From NCBI GenBank assembly GCA_025531455.1, contig JAMYHL010000022.1, positions 62,001 to 126,000 of the forward strand: a stretch of DNA of 64,000 nucleotides, read 5' to 3'. The notes below the pieces were generated by a model. That model ran no database searches, was not told the DNA's origin, and saw nothing but the letters and a program-made list of their open reading frames with translations. The position numbers and the translations under genes were made by a program. The DNA is from Apiotrichum sp. Y4204 (taxonomy: Eukaryota; Basidiomycota; Tremellomycetes; Trichosporonales; Trichosporonaceae). Of the stretch, positions 32,757-44,920 are shown in pieces. The first letter of the stretch is position 1; each line of letters opens with the position of its first letter.

Positions 32757-33122
32757 TTAGACGACGTGGCGGTCCTTGTTACCGGGGGTGACTGGGATCA
32801 GCAACGGTGCACTGTATGATCGAGAGCGGGGACAACTCACGCTTGTCGGTAATCTTCTGCACGGTGCTCTTCTCGCTCTGGGGCTGGGCAGCGCTGGCGG
32901 CCTGGTCGGCCTTGCCGCGAATCTGCTCGCCGGCCTGCTGGGTGTAGGTCTTGCTCGAGTCGGGGCGGACAGCGGCCTTGACCTGGGGATGTTAGCTGTG
33001 GCAGGCGGAGAGCGAGGGAGAGGCGTCGTGGCGCTGGACCAGATGCCAGATGGCCACCAGCGCCAGGCTACTCCCATGCTACGTACCTTGTCGTGGATGT
33101 CGAGGCGGCCGTGGTCAGACAT
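32757..33122 (-). CDS. HSP12: Hsp12/Hsp9-like hydrophilin
   Basis: Three exons, 33087-33122, 32841-32982 and 32757-32791, encode 70 aa. The sequence starts MSDHGRLDIHDKVKAAVRPD and continues SSKTYTQQAGEQIRGKADQA, then AQPQSEKSTVQKITDKLTPGNKD and stops at RHVV. This matches the HSP9/HSP12 family: short, very hydrophilic, no cysteine, amphipathic helix on membranes, stress-induced. The third exon uses the acceptor at 32792-32794; a later AG would shift the frame and miss the stop. Upstream the minus strand has a TATATAAAG box near 33232-33240, stress-element cores (CCCCT at 33297-33301 and 33363-33367) and a triple CCAATGG, all consistent with stress control. Confidence 0.9.
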   Translation of the reverse strand: MSDHGRLDIHDKVRSMGVAWRWWPSGIWSSATTPLPRSPPATANIPRSRPLSAPTRARPTPSRPASRFAARPTRPPALPSPRARRAPCRRLPTSVSCPRSRSYSAPLLIPVTPGNKDRHVV

Positions 33123-34687
33123 TGTGGAGTGTTGTGGTTGGTGGTTGTTGGGGGTAGAGTAGAGTAGAGGAGCAGTTGGAAGGCAGATGGAGTTCTGAGT
33201 TGTGTTTGTCTGCCCCGTCGACTCTGCTCTTTATATACACGAGACGGGACGTACGTGCTGTGATTGTGTCTGTCTGCGTTACTCGTCGTCCAGTTGCCCC
33301 TTGCCACCGGGCCACCGCACCGGTCTTGCGGATTGCAGCGTTTTGCCACCAGGTCCAGCCTGCCCCTGTCTAACAGTCCACCCCCGTCCACAATAACAAG
33401 GATTGCGCAAGGCCATTAGCCGCGCGTGCCGAGCTGCCCAATGGCCAATGGCCAATGGTGAACGGACCTCGCGCTCGATTGTCTCGAGCGCAGCGAGCCG
33501 CTGAGCCAGCCGCGACCCCGAGTGATCGCGGGTTTGCGTCATAATGACGTCGTCGGCATAACACAAACATGTCCTATGTCCTTTTCCATTGTCCACCGGG
33601 TACCGTGTCTCGTGTGTTGGGGGGCCTCGGGGGGAAGAAAGTAACCGCAATGACATCAGCCATCGACGATCACTGCATGTTCTCCAGCCAGACAATATCG
33701 CGATCTCGCGATCGCATTGCCGGGCGATCATCTGACGAGATTGCTTTGCTTTCGAGCTTTCGAGGTACGGAACACGTAGAAGAAGCAACAGGGGTGTGTT
33801 CCGCACCTTGAGGCTGAAAGACCCGCCACTTCCGCGATAGGGTTGAGAGTGCGGACATTATTGTGGACACAACTGGGCTGGGCTACGTGCCAAACCTGTA
33901 CTGTACACAGACACAGGTATTGCGCGTTCCTTGCGCCGAGTTGCGAGACCTTGATCCGCAGCATGGCACTGGCTTCTGGGGAACGATCTCTGGTGTCTCT
34001 GATACCTTCAAGATCCTCACACTCGCAGTACGCGCAGCACCTTCGCGAACAGTCACCATATAGTCGATGTGGCAACGCCGCCTGTGTCATGGTTTCACCT
34101 CGTGGATTATGGAACTGCGAATTTGGACGATGATTCGACAACGTTCGCGGCAAGCCAAAGGGCCTGAAAATACCGCGCGCTTGTCGTTCAACATCTAAAA
34201 TACATCCCCTTGGGATCCCTTGATCCCTTGCTGCCTTGCTCCCTTGTTTCAGCAGCACATGTCCAGCAGGACAGGCCGGACAGATTTATTCCTGACGGCG
34301 TGACAGAGCTTTTGACCTTCATATATAACGTCATAGGCTTCCAACTGTTCCGACAGATGAGTGTTGATAGGTCTGCGCATTGTGGGCCTTTTATGATCCC
34401 TGCAGTGCTCATTCCGCATTCCTCTCTACTCCGCATCTTCACAGATCCATGGGATCCACGAAATCCCCAAGTTCCACAGTCACACAAATGGTGCAGGGAA
34501 AATTAACCGAGATACAACCCCATCGGCCGACACGCTGGAGGTGGGTGACGTCACTGCCCGAGTGGAATCACGTGTAGCCATCAGTCCACCCGGTCCACCC
34601 ACGTACCCAACTTGCGGACTGGTCAAGACACGCGGCGCAGTCTCTTCCAGCGCTCCAGCCTCGTTTTGCCACTCTCCCACCAACACG
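33123..34687. other. Divergent intergenic region, 1.6 kb
   Basis: Shared upstream region of HSP12 (minus) and TVP38 (plus). Contains the HSP12 TATA box, two stress-element cores, a triple CCAATGG at 33438-33458 and a degenerate CCTTG-rich stretch near 34205-34250. No coding signal is supported. Confidence 0.55.
33438..33458. promoter_or_regulatory. Triple CCAAT box (three tandem CCAATGG)
   Basis: CCAATGG repeated three times without a gap. CCAAT is the core of the HAP/NF-Y complex site; because CCAATGG is nearly palindromic, both strands carry overlapping sites. It lies about 320 bp upstream of the HSP12 start. Confidence 0.6.
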
Positions 34688-35847
34688 ATGCCAACAGAAG
34701 CGACAGAAACGACAGCACTGACCGCCCCGGCGCCAGAAGCAGCGCCCGCGCCACCGGCGAGGACGTGGCGTCAGCGCTTTGCCCGGCTCTCGAGGACGGC
34801 CAAGGTGGGACGGCGGTATGTGTGTGACTGACGGCAGATCATCTTTTTGTAGGCGGACGAAGAGGACTGACTGATGAGACTGACCCCCAGTATCCTGCTC
34901 GCGGTGAACGTCGCTGCCCTACTAGCGTTCATCATCTTTGGGCGCGCGCGCATCAACCACTTTTTCAATGAGCTCGGCGCGCGTCTCCGCGCCATGGGCT
35001 TCGCGGGGATGGCGATCCTCGGCCTCGCCGTCAGTGCGTACTCACCCCAAAACTGTACTGACAGAAAGTGACGGCCTCGCACCCGCCGCTCGTCGGCTTC
35101 TCGGCATCAATGATGCTCGTCGGGTACGCGTGGGGCATGTTCCCCGGCTTCCTCGTCGGTGGCATCGCCGCGCAGCTCGGCGGCATTGTCGCGTGGTTTT
35201 CTATCCGCGTGCGTTGTAGCCACAAGAAGGAATCAACTCACAAGCAGACATTCTTCCTCCAGTGGATCCGCGCGGACGGCGCCGCGAAAAATACGCACTG
35301 GGAGGCATTCGGGCACGTAGTCCGCGAACACGGCCTGCCCATGATGATCATGGTGCGCTGGTGTCCCCTCCCCTGGGCATTCGGGAACGGTCTTCTTGCA
35401 GTAAGTCGGGAAGGATGTCGAGATCGTCATCCGTTTAACTGACAACAGGCGGTGGAAGGCGTAAAGTTCTGGCAGTACTTTATCACAAACCTGTGAGTCT
35501 GCTCTCCCCGCTCCGCCTTTGCTCTTCCTTTATATCTCGCTCACATCAGCACATTCATCCCGCGCACCCTCGTCCCGGTATTCATCGGCGCGCGCTTCCG
35601 CGCGCTCGGCGACACCCCGGACCCCGCGCGGGTCTGGCTCAACCTCGGCAGCATCGTCGTCGCCCTCGGATGCGCGATCGGTACCGGCGTGGTGGTGTAT
35701 CGCCGTACGGTGCGGCACATGCAGCGCCTCGACCGCGCGCCGCACGGCGAAGGAGCTAGGGCGGCCGAGGTGCTCGAGGGAGCGGTTAGTGGCTACGGCT
35801 CGGTTGAGGAGTATGAGCGCCAGCAGGAGCGTCGCGAGGAGGTGTAG
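34688..35847 (+). CDS. TVP38: Golgi membrane protein Tvp38 (SNARE-associated/VTT family)
   Basis: Six exons, 34688-34815, 34891-35033, 35069-35208, 35248-35400, 35449-35492 and 35550-35847, encode 301 aa. The rebuilt sequence contains the VTT (DedA-like) core: HPPLVGFSASMMLVGYAWGM, FPGFLVGGIAAQLGGIVAWF, then RWCPLPWAFGNGLLA and FWQYFITNLTFIPRTLVPVF. About five to six hydrophobic segments are visible. The C-terminal tail is hydrophilic and charged. Tvp38 proteins reside in late Golgi/TGN vesicles and are related to lipid scramblase-like VTT proteins. The exon 1/2 junction skips two earlier AGs to reach 34891, needed to join RRILLAVNVAALLAF; the exon 3 acceptor is an unusual AAAG. Confidence 0.88.
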
Positions 35848-36256
35848 GACACTGAGTGGGTTCTGTATGACTTGTGAATAGACGGGATCACGGACGCAAT
35901 ACAAGTTATAATACAGGGAGTGGTGATGGACACGCACTGGTATAACATCAGGGCCCAGAGTGCCCGACCCAAAACATTTAGATTGATCGATTTAACGACG
36001 AGTTGAACTCGACTGGTTACCTTACTTAGTCGCCCTAACGAAATCGATCGGATGACCAAAGGTGTGCGCTCTGTAGGCCGAGGAGGCAGGGTCCGAAGCG
36101 TCGGCAGATTCCAGTAGCTCCCATCTCATGTACTGTATGTTCTTCTTTCGCGGTCGATTTCGGAATGACTGCCATTCACAGCAAACACAGTTATCTGATA
36201 AGACACGGTATTCATCCACAAGCCCAACATGTTCAACCAAGATGCTAAAAATAATA
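35848..36256. other. Convergent intergenic region
   Basis: 3' flanks of TVP38 and of the aminotransferase gene. Nothing further seen. Confidence 0.5.
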
Positions 36257-37896
36257 TCACCTCACCCACTCCTTGATCATAACCTCCGCGAGGCGGCGGA
36301 TGCCCTCCTCCATCTTCGGCTTCAGCTCAAACGAGTACGCGAGGCGGAACCCGCCGACGCCTGGCGCGCCACCCGGCGCACCGTTTGCGACCGAGTGCAC
36401 GCCCTCGCCCTCGAACGGCGAGAAGTACCAGCCGGGGGTGACGAGGACGAGCGCATCGTTGAGCTTGCGCCAGAAGACCTCCTCGAATGCGCGCTCGGGG
36501 TACTCCTTGTCGGCCGCAAACGCCGCATAGTCGGGGTGCGTGTTGTAGTGCACGCGCACCCAAATGAACATGCCGCCAACTGGCGGGACGAACGAGAGCA
36601 TGGGAACGCCTGTCTTCGCCTGGCCCTTCGGGTATGCCACAAGACCCATGGCGCCCGGGACGTCCACTTCATCCGCGGGGACGAGGTCGAAGTGGGATGC
36701 CAGGGCCGCCAGCATCCAGTCGCGGCGCACGCGGTATTGCTCGCGCAGGTTGGTGACCCACTCCAGGTATCCCTCCACACCCCAGCGCTCCAGGAGCTCG
36801 CCGATGATAACCTGTTGTTAGATTGGGGGGCGGCGCGTTATGCTTACCGATGAGAAGCCCGAGCACATCTGTGTCTGCACCTCAGTACCGCGCAGGAGGC
36901 GCTCGATGAACATCTTGTTGGCGACGAACCAGCCGATGCGTGCTCCCGGGGCGAGCGTCTTCGAGTAAGTGTCGAGACGGATAACGCGGCCTTGGACGTC
37001 GATCGACAGGAAGCTCTTGATGACCGTGGACAGGAAACCCTCGACGTCCGCCTTAGGCGCCGGCGGCTCAGGAGTCGAGCCAACAACATACGGCTCAAAC
37101 TGAAGCATCGTGTACGGGTCGTCCTCAATAATCACCACATCTGTGAGTCAGTCACCACATCCTCCATGGGTCACTCACCGTACTTCACACACACGTCGTA
37201 GATCTTCTGACGTCGACGGGCGCCCATGGTTGTGCCGAGAGGGTTCTGGCCAACGGGAACAGTGTACATGACCCGTGGACGACGGCCCTTGCTCTCGTCC
37301 CAGTTTGCAAGTGCCTCCTCAAGGGCATCAGCGAGCATACCCTGGCTGTCATCGGCGATTGGCAGCGCCTTGCCGCCCAAGGGCACAAACGCGGCCTGAG
37401 CAGACGGGTAGATCGAGCTCTCAGTAATCACATAGTCGCCCTGCTCGAGCAGCAGAGTGAGAATCTTGGTCCACGCGTCGGTACCACCACCGTTGAGCAG
37501 CACATCCCAGTCCGCGTAAGCCGGCTCCCAGAGCCTGGCGGTAAGTCGGCGGCAGAAGTCGGCGAGCGCCGGCGAGCCGTCACCGCCTGTGTACTGCAGC
37601 CCGCTCGAGAGAGCATAGCGAGACTTGGAGGGGCCACGCTGGACGGTGAAGTCGAGCGACTCTTCCGGAGGAGCGCCGGAATCGGTGTCGAGGACTGCTG
37701 ACGAGGGATACGCGGAGGCGGTGAGAGAGTGGAGAGGGAAGAAGGACGGGTGTGGGAGGCCACCGGCGAGGGAGATCATGCCAGGAACAGCCATGTACCC
37801 GATAATGTCTTTCAGGGGGGATGGTACGCGTGAACGGGCCACCGCCGACAGGTGGTGGGTCAGATCGACGGCCTTTGGGCGCGACTCGATAGTCAT
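36257..37896 (-). CDS. ARO8: Aromatic/alpha-aminoadipate aminotransferase (class I, PLP)
   Basis: Exons 37179-37896, 36848-37140 and 36257-36811 (introns 38 and 36 nt) encode 521 aa, the usual size of fungal Aro8-type enzymes. Motifs: DIIGYMAVPGMISLAGGLPHP and FFP at the start, LQYTGGDGSPAL, YTVPVGQNPLGTTMGARRR (cofactor-binding Asn-Pro), DVVIIEDDPYTMLQF (Asp for the PLP ring nitrogen), RLDTYSKTLAPGARIGW with the Schiff-base lysine in YSKT, and GGMFIWVRV. It would transfer amino groups between aromatic amino acids or 2-aminoadipate and 2-oxoglutarate, in tyrosine/phenylalanine/tryptophan turnover or lysine synthesis. Aro8 and Aro9 cannot be separated by sequence here. Probably cytosolic. Confidence 0.93.
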
Positions 37897-40028
37897 TTTG
37901 CACTAGTAGTGTTGAGGATAGTGTGTAACAAGAATAAAAAAAACAAGTGTTGCAACGGCAGAGACTAATTCGCCGAAGCGTCAGTGAGCAGAGTGATCTA
38001 GAGTGAATGAGATGTCAGATGTGGGTAGACCCGATCCTTTCCTACCTCCTGTGCCCTTCTTATGAGCAGGTGCATTCCATGGCGTCCTGAGGCTGACTCG
38101 AGTCGGTTCCCTGCGGGCAACGTCGGCAAGAAAATATGAACAGCGGTTAAACATCCTGCAACCTGGTCAAGGGCCGGCGCGCAAGGCACAAGTCGTATAT
38201 GTCCATCCAGTGTTTCGTAACGAGTGACCGTTTACCGTATCGGCCGGCCGGTGGAGCGACGGGCAACGGGACAGTAGTAATACGGGGAGTGCAGCGAGGG
38301 CAACACGGGCAGTGCGGCAGTTGCTCCACTATTCCGTGGCTACGATATGGAGTCACGACTCGGATCAAGATAGTCTTTTTTGCCCACCCCTGCCGGCACT
38401 TGGGCATGTTGTGAAATTTAACGGATCTCAACCGACTTCGGGCTCCACCGTGATTGTCAAAGACTGTTTTCCTGATTATTTTTATACCCCAGGTTGCAGA
38501 CAGGGTATCAGGGGAAGCTGATTAGAAATAACCGACAAGGCACGGCCGCCAGAACACGGAGATGGCCGCGAGGCGCTTGAGGCGCTGCAGCGCTGCCGCG
38601 CTGCCAAGCTCCACCGCCATGTTGCTGCGACAAGCTGCATCGTCGATCAGCCGTTATAGGTGAGGGAAAGGCCAAGGTACACCGAAGTTCACGCGGGGCC
38701 AAGCTATATCAGCTGCCGAAACTGTCCAAGCTGTCCAAAATGTTGAAACTGATTCGGAAGGGCCTGGAGGGCCGGAAGGGTGAGAGGAACGGGTGTGTGC
38801 CATGGTGAGGACATGTGTGGCGCTGTCAAGTTCCCCCCGCGCCTCCAACGGCCACGGGCCACTTGCTGCCATCAGCCGTCCACCTCCTGAGACAGTGGCT
38901 TGTGCGATTGTTCTTTTTGATATGTGAGCTCTTGTTTGAATGTGTGCACCTTCGGGCAGTCTCAGATCTCTTGGGGACGGTGAATGTCAGCTTAATAACC
39001 GTCTCAAACGTACCCTGCGAGGTGAGTTTGGCACCATACTAGCGGAACTCCGAACACGGAACGAAGCCGGGACGAGCGCGACGACGCCAATGCCGTCTGA
39101 CACATGCAGGATTAGCGTTCTGTTGAGCAAAGTTCATCAGACAGTCAATGGACAGTGACTATCCTGAACGGCGAACAAAAGCTGTGGTACATGGTACAGT
39201 ACACCCGACTGCCGACTATCTAGGGATCCGGCGACGGCGAATTGACTACGGTTCATGGTCAAAAGTTCTCGGAATATCTGGGCAAAGAACCAAGGAACCA
39301 AAAGGGTGCTGATCCCCCTTTATTATCTCGACTGCAGACTGATGCGCACACTATTTATAACGATCCAATGATCTGCTAGTGACAATGATCGGTCAATCCT
39401 TCCCCTAGTTCCCCCTGATCCCCCTGACCGGACGATCATGATCACCGCAACGACGAAGCTGTCGAGCTGTTGATTCATACCGCTGAGCTCACCGCTGGGC
39501 TCGAAGGTGGTGTTGACCCGACCGCGGATTTACGGATGTAATGTTTTGGAGAGAGCTGATCGTCACGCGTCAATCATGCAACAATCACGCGAATTCCACG
39601 TCATATTTTGCCACAGTGTTCTACGTTCTCTGGGCCTTCGTCCCTCTGATTCTTTGTTTCCATCATCAAAGGATCGCCTCGCGCCCTGACTCCCACCCAC
39701 ATCGCCCTCGCCTCTTGCTGGTTGACCTGCCATAACGACTCGACAGTGTCTGTCCACCCATCACCATTTACCATCATCATCATCCCCGCATCACACCTCT
39801 TTCTCATCCCCCACACAACCCTACCCCTCCTCTCCCTCTTCACTATCTTCGACACGAACTGTTTGTCGTCATTGCAAGTTTACTGCGATATCTCTGGATA
39901 CCCGACAGCTTTGACAGCTTCGACGCGACATACCCATTTGACATTGCCATCCAAAGTCTCCTGTGCAGTCCATCTACAGCATCAATACAGCAAACATACT
40001 TGTATTTGTAGTGTAGCATTGGTTCATC
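37897..40028. other. Intergenic region, 2.1 kb
   Basis: Largest gene-free stretch of the window, between the aminotransferase and XRN1 promoters (divergent). A GATC/CCCCTGATCC-rich segment near 39360-39440 recalls the composition around the tRNA-Lys. The last 400 bp are pyrimidine-rich leader of XRN1. No gene or structured RNA recognised. Confidence 0.5.
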
Positions 40029-43000
40029 ATGGGTAAGTTTCCGCCAGCGTCCACAATCTTGTGCTTGAGTAGCTGACAGACAGGTGTTCCCAAGGTTTGT
40101 CCAACCATCGCGTGCTCACAACGCATCGTACGCGCCTCATGCATCTGCTGACACGATCAGTTCTTCAGATGGATCTCCGAGAGGTACCCCCTCACCTCTC
40201 AGCTGATCACACCAAACTCGATACCGACGTTTGACAATCTCTAGTACGTATTTGGTTAAGCGGTGATAGCGTTACTAACCACTCCAGTTTGGACATGGTA
40301 CGCGACATGCGCGACGCGCCGTCAGCGATGGACGACTCACTAACATTAACAGAACGGTATTATTCACAACTGTTCACATCCGCCATCATCCGAAAATGAT
40401 CCTCATTTCCGTATATCTGAGGACCAAATGATCCTCGCCATCTTTGCGTACATCGATTATCTTTTTACCATGATCAAGCCCAAGAAAGTCTTCTACATGG
40501 CTATTGACGGTGTGGCGCCTCGTGCCAAGATGAACCAGCAGCGTTCGCGTCGTTTCCGCACAGCTCGTGATGCGCGTGAGCAGCGCGAGCAAGCGGAGCG
40601 CAAGGGAGAGACGCTCCCGGAGGAGAAGGCGTTCGACTCCAATTGTATTACCCCAGGTGAGTGACATCTTCAAGCTCCACAACTGACGAGTAGGCACACC
40701 TTTTATGGCCCGCCTGTCAGACCATCTGAAATACTATGTGCGCAAGCGCATCTCGGAAGATGCCGAGTGGCGCAACGTCAAGGTCATTTTCAGCGGCCAT
40801 GACGTTCCCGGAGAGGGCGAGCACAAGATCCAGGAATTCATTCGCACGAGCAAAGCTCAGCCCGACTACAACCCCAACACGCGTCACTGTCTCTATGGCC
40901 TTGACGCCGACCTTGTCATGTTGGCTCTTCTCAGCCACGATCCCCATTTCTGTCTCCTCCGTGAGGAGGTCACATTTGGCCGCAAGACCAAGAAGTCTAC
41001 TGGGTGAGTTCAGTGTCCAGTCGTACAGAGACTGATTAAGCAGTCTGGCAAACCAGAACATGTTCCTCCTCCACTTGTCATTGTTGCGCGAATATCTCGA
41101 TTTGGAGTTCTCGCCGGTCGCAAGTCAGATATCCTTCAAGTATGATCTGGAGCGTATCATAGACGACTTTATCCTCATGTCGATTTTCGTTGGTAACGAC
41201 TTTTTGCCTCATCTCCCCGGCCTGCATATTAATGAGGGTGCCCTGGAACTTATCTGGAAGATATACAAGGAGATTCTTCCTGAGATGGGTAGGTTGCGTT
41301 GGATCGCAACACTGTCGCTGACGCCAGGCGGATACATGAACGAACACGGAACCATTTCGCTGCCACGTCTCCAGATGCTTCTCGACCGCCTCGCTCTCGT
41401 TGAAAAGGAGAACTTTGAGCAGGAGGTTGCGGATATAAGCTGGTACAAGGGCAAGCAGGAAAAGGAGATTGCTGCCCTGGAGAAGGCCCGTAAGAGGGGA
41501 AAGCTCAGTGAGTGTCTGCCTTGTTGCCCCGAGCCACGCTGAGACATATAGTCATCACTAAGGACCAGCAGAAGATCCTTAAGAACATAAAGTCCTTCGT
41601 CTCCGAACACCAGAAACGTCCCAAGGCCGAGGACAAGTTGCAGTTTGTCAACACCCTGCCGCCGAGGGACCGAAAGTTCATCCAGGACCTCGCGGACTCA
41701 CTTCACCTCCACTGCACATGGGACGAAGTGGATGATTATGGTCAGCCCCTCGTCACCCTCAGTTTCAACATGGAAGGTATTAGCGAAGCAAGCGGAGACG
41801 AAGACGACGACGGAGAGTGGGAGTCAGAAGAGGACCCCGAAGGTTCTGCGGCCATTCAGCGCGTCTTCGACAAGTACGACAAGGCTAAGGTCGTCGACAA
41901 CGTGCTGGAAGACATGGAAGAGTCGTTTGACGATATGATCAACAAGCGCATTACCGAATGGAAGTGCAAGTACTACAAGGAGAAGCTCGAGATCGACTAC
42001 AACAAGCCGGAAGAGATGCACCCTCTCATCTATCGCTACATCGAAGGCCTCCAGTGGGTGGTGGCCTACTATTACCGTGGTGTTTCGTCCTGGGGCTGGT
42101 TCTACAACTACCACTACGCCCCCCAGATCTCGGATTTGAAGGGTATCGCCGACTTCAAGTTTGATTTGAAGCTGGGCAAGCCGTTCTTGCCGTTCCAGCA
42201 GCTTATGGGCGTCCTTCCGTCAGACAGTATGGAACACGTCCCTGCGGCATACAGGGTAGGTCACCTTGATATTAGCAATACTGAAACTCGCAGGACCTCA
42301 TGTACGAGGAGACTTCTCCCATCATCGACTTCTACCCGAAATCCTTTGGTCTTGACATGAACGGCAAAAAGGCTGACTGGGAGGCGGTCGTCAAAATTCC
42401 ATTTATCAACGAGGAGCGACTACTCCGCTCTATGAACGCCCGTGACCACCGCCTCACGCCGGAGGAGCAAAAACGCAACACCTCGGGTGTGCCTGCAACA
42501 GAATTCACTTTCGACGATTCTGGAACGGAGACCTACTACCCTTCCTCTCTTCCTGGGTTCTTCCCCGACCTCGTAGCGTGTCGTTGCCATGTGCAGGACT
42601 TTGAAATGCCCAAGCTTGGTGAAGGCATCGATCTCGTTGTTGGCCTCATGGATGGTGTTCACCTTGGCGCCTCCGCTTTGGCTGGCTTCCCGTCGCTAGC
42701 AACGCTGCCCTACCAAGGATCTCTCGGTTACCACGGCGTCAATGTTTTCCAACAGGACAGTCGTAACCAGTCGATGGTGATTACTGTTACTGGCAAACAC
42801 GACAAGGCCAACACCTCGGACGTGGCCAAGCGCCTCGTTGGTCAGCGGACATTCCACTCGTGGCCTTACCTCCATGAGGGTATTGTAACCGGAGTCTCCG
42901 ATGACATGTTCAAGTATGAGCTCCAGCAGTTTGGAAACGTCACCAAGGTCGTGTCCAAACCCCATGACGGTTTTGCTGCTATCAAGTGGAAGAAGGAAGC

Positions 43001-44920
43001 CGACAGGATCGAGCACCACTACTCAAAGCGTTACGGTGTCATCATTGGTAACGTTGACATTGTCATCCACATTTCCCCTTTGAAGGGTGAGTAGTGAAAC
43101 TTTTTCTTGCCAGCTAACCCATAGGTCTGAAGCGTCTTGACACTGGTGCCCTGGTTAAGGATTACGATACCGAGAAGGAGATCACCCAGGCCCTCCAAAC
43201 CACAGTCCACCAGGTTTCCTTTGAGGATGAACGCTTTATTGAGAAGGATGCTCCTCCTATTGGACAGGACTTCCCTCAAGGCGAAAAGGTCATCTTCCTG
43301 GGCGCTATGGCCTATGGCACCGCGGCTCAGGTCACTGGTACAGGCGACAAGACGCTCAACATTAGCATCGCCTATTTCCCCGGAGAGCAGCGCGAGAACC
43401 TAGCCTTCAAGCGGTTCGTCGTGACTCGTCCTTCCAGCGTTTACACCCCGTCGCATGTCCTCTCCCGACGCCTCGGTATCTCCTCGCTTGGCCTATCCCG
43501 AATCACGTCGACTCTCATGGTGCAGCTGGCAAGCGGCAGTAAGACCAACATTGGTCTCGCCCTCAAGTTCGAGTCTAAGGGCCTCAAGGTTCTTGGCTAT
43601 TCCCGCAAGGCTGATCGCAACTGGGAGTTCTCTGAGAAAGCCATTCGGATTATCGCCGAGTACAAGGCCGCCTTCCCCGAGGTTTTCAACCATCTGGACA
43701 GCCGAGGCGGCGACATTGTCACCTCTGCCGAGCTCTGCCCATCTGCGGAGAACCCCGACCAGGTCATCCGTGACATGCACAAATGGCTCAAGACGCACGG
43801 TGTGTCCGACCTTGAACCTGTGTCGTTGTTCGCCGAGCAGCTTGAGGCGGACACTGTCGCTCAAATCGAGAAGCTGCAGAATCAGATTGTTGAACGCAAG
43901 GGGAAAAATGTCATCAAGCGTTCCGAGGTCCAGGGGATCCCACGGCAGGCCGTCCTCAAGCCGTCGCACGCCATCTACCGTCTCCAAGGCCAACGCTTTG
44001 AACTCGGTGACAGAGTAACCATGGTCCAGGACGCCGCAACAGGAGGTGTGCCGCTCACCATGAAGGGCATTGTTGTTGGACTGGGCACACGTGACATCGA
44101 TGTCGTGTGGGACGTTCCATTCATGGGCGGCGAGACTCTCGGTGGCCGTTGCTCGCAGTACCGCGGCTCCACTGTTCCGTTTGTGTCGTGTCTCAACCTC
44201 AGCCAACCTCAATTTGCTGTCGGCGGACAGTCGGCACCGCAAACTGTTGGCCACGTTGGTGCCTTCCAGCCTCAGCTTGGCCCGCGCCCAGTCATTGCGC
44301 CGCACAATTATCAACCTGCCATCCCCAGCAACCGTCCTCCGCAGATTCTGCAGAGACCTCGCAACCAGCCGCCGCCGCCGCCCCCGCCGCAACAAATGCA
44401 ATATGGTAACGCCGCGAAGGGTATCAAACAGCAAGCTACAACCGCCCCCGCTCTCAGCCATCAAGACCTCTTGCAATCCGCTCTTCTTGGTGGAGCCCCT
44501 CGAGCCCATCCCCGTCCGCCCCGCCCCCAGCCTGCTCCGCAGGCACCTCGCCAGCATATCGCCAAGACACCCCACATAAAGCCGGTGTCCCCGACTTCCG
44601 CCTATCACCCCCTTCCTCAAAACGGACAGGTCCCGGTAACTGGCGGTGCGCCCATGCGGGGTGGCCACAACAGTGGTGCACCTGCCCGTGGCGGACATAG
44701 TGGACGAGGATCGAACGGTGCTGGGCGTGGAGCGCCTCGCGGACGTGGTGCGCGAGGCACACCGCGTGGCCGTGGACGGGGTCGTGGCGGCAATGTTGGC
44801 GGCAACGCTGGCGGCAGCGCTGGCCAGTCCCAGCCGCCCGCCGCTGCGTCTGCGACTCCCACTGCATCTGCTCCTGCCGCCGCTCCTGCTCCTGCTCCTG
44901 CCGCTGGGACCAGCCAGTAA
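40029..44920 (+). CDS. XRN1: 5'-3' exoribonuclease 1
   Basis: Cytoplasmic processive exonuclease that degrades decapped mRNA. Ten exons: 40029-40032, 40084-40094, 40161-40243, 40288-40297, 40353-40656, 40694-41003, 41044-41507, 41552-42255, 42294-43086, 43125-44920, encoding 1492 aa. The first four contribute 4, 11, 83 and 10 bases; together they rebuild MGVPKFFRWISERYP and LYLDMNGIIHNC. Other family blocks: AIDGVAPRAKMNQQRSRRFR, FSGHDVPGEGEHKIQEFIR, LYGLDADLVMLALLSHDP, IFVGNDFLPHLPGLHI and the PAZ/SH3-like region through about residue 1200. MGVPKFF and the length separate it from nuclear Rat1. The tail is Pro/Gln-rich and ends with an RG/RGG-rich stretch (about 1400-1465), then Ala/Pro. Confidence 0.96.

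Noticed and set aside
34200..34250. CCTTG-rich stretch as a tandem repeat
   Set aside because: Units are too irregular (GATCCCTT, GCTGCCTT, GCTCCCTT) to call a repeat array with confidence.
37897..40028. Possible ncRNA or hidden gene in the 2.1-kb spacer
   Set aside because: No spliced frame, Pol III boxes, snRNA-like motif or strong hairpin could be identified; left as unannotated.
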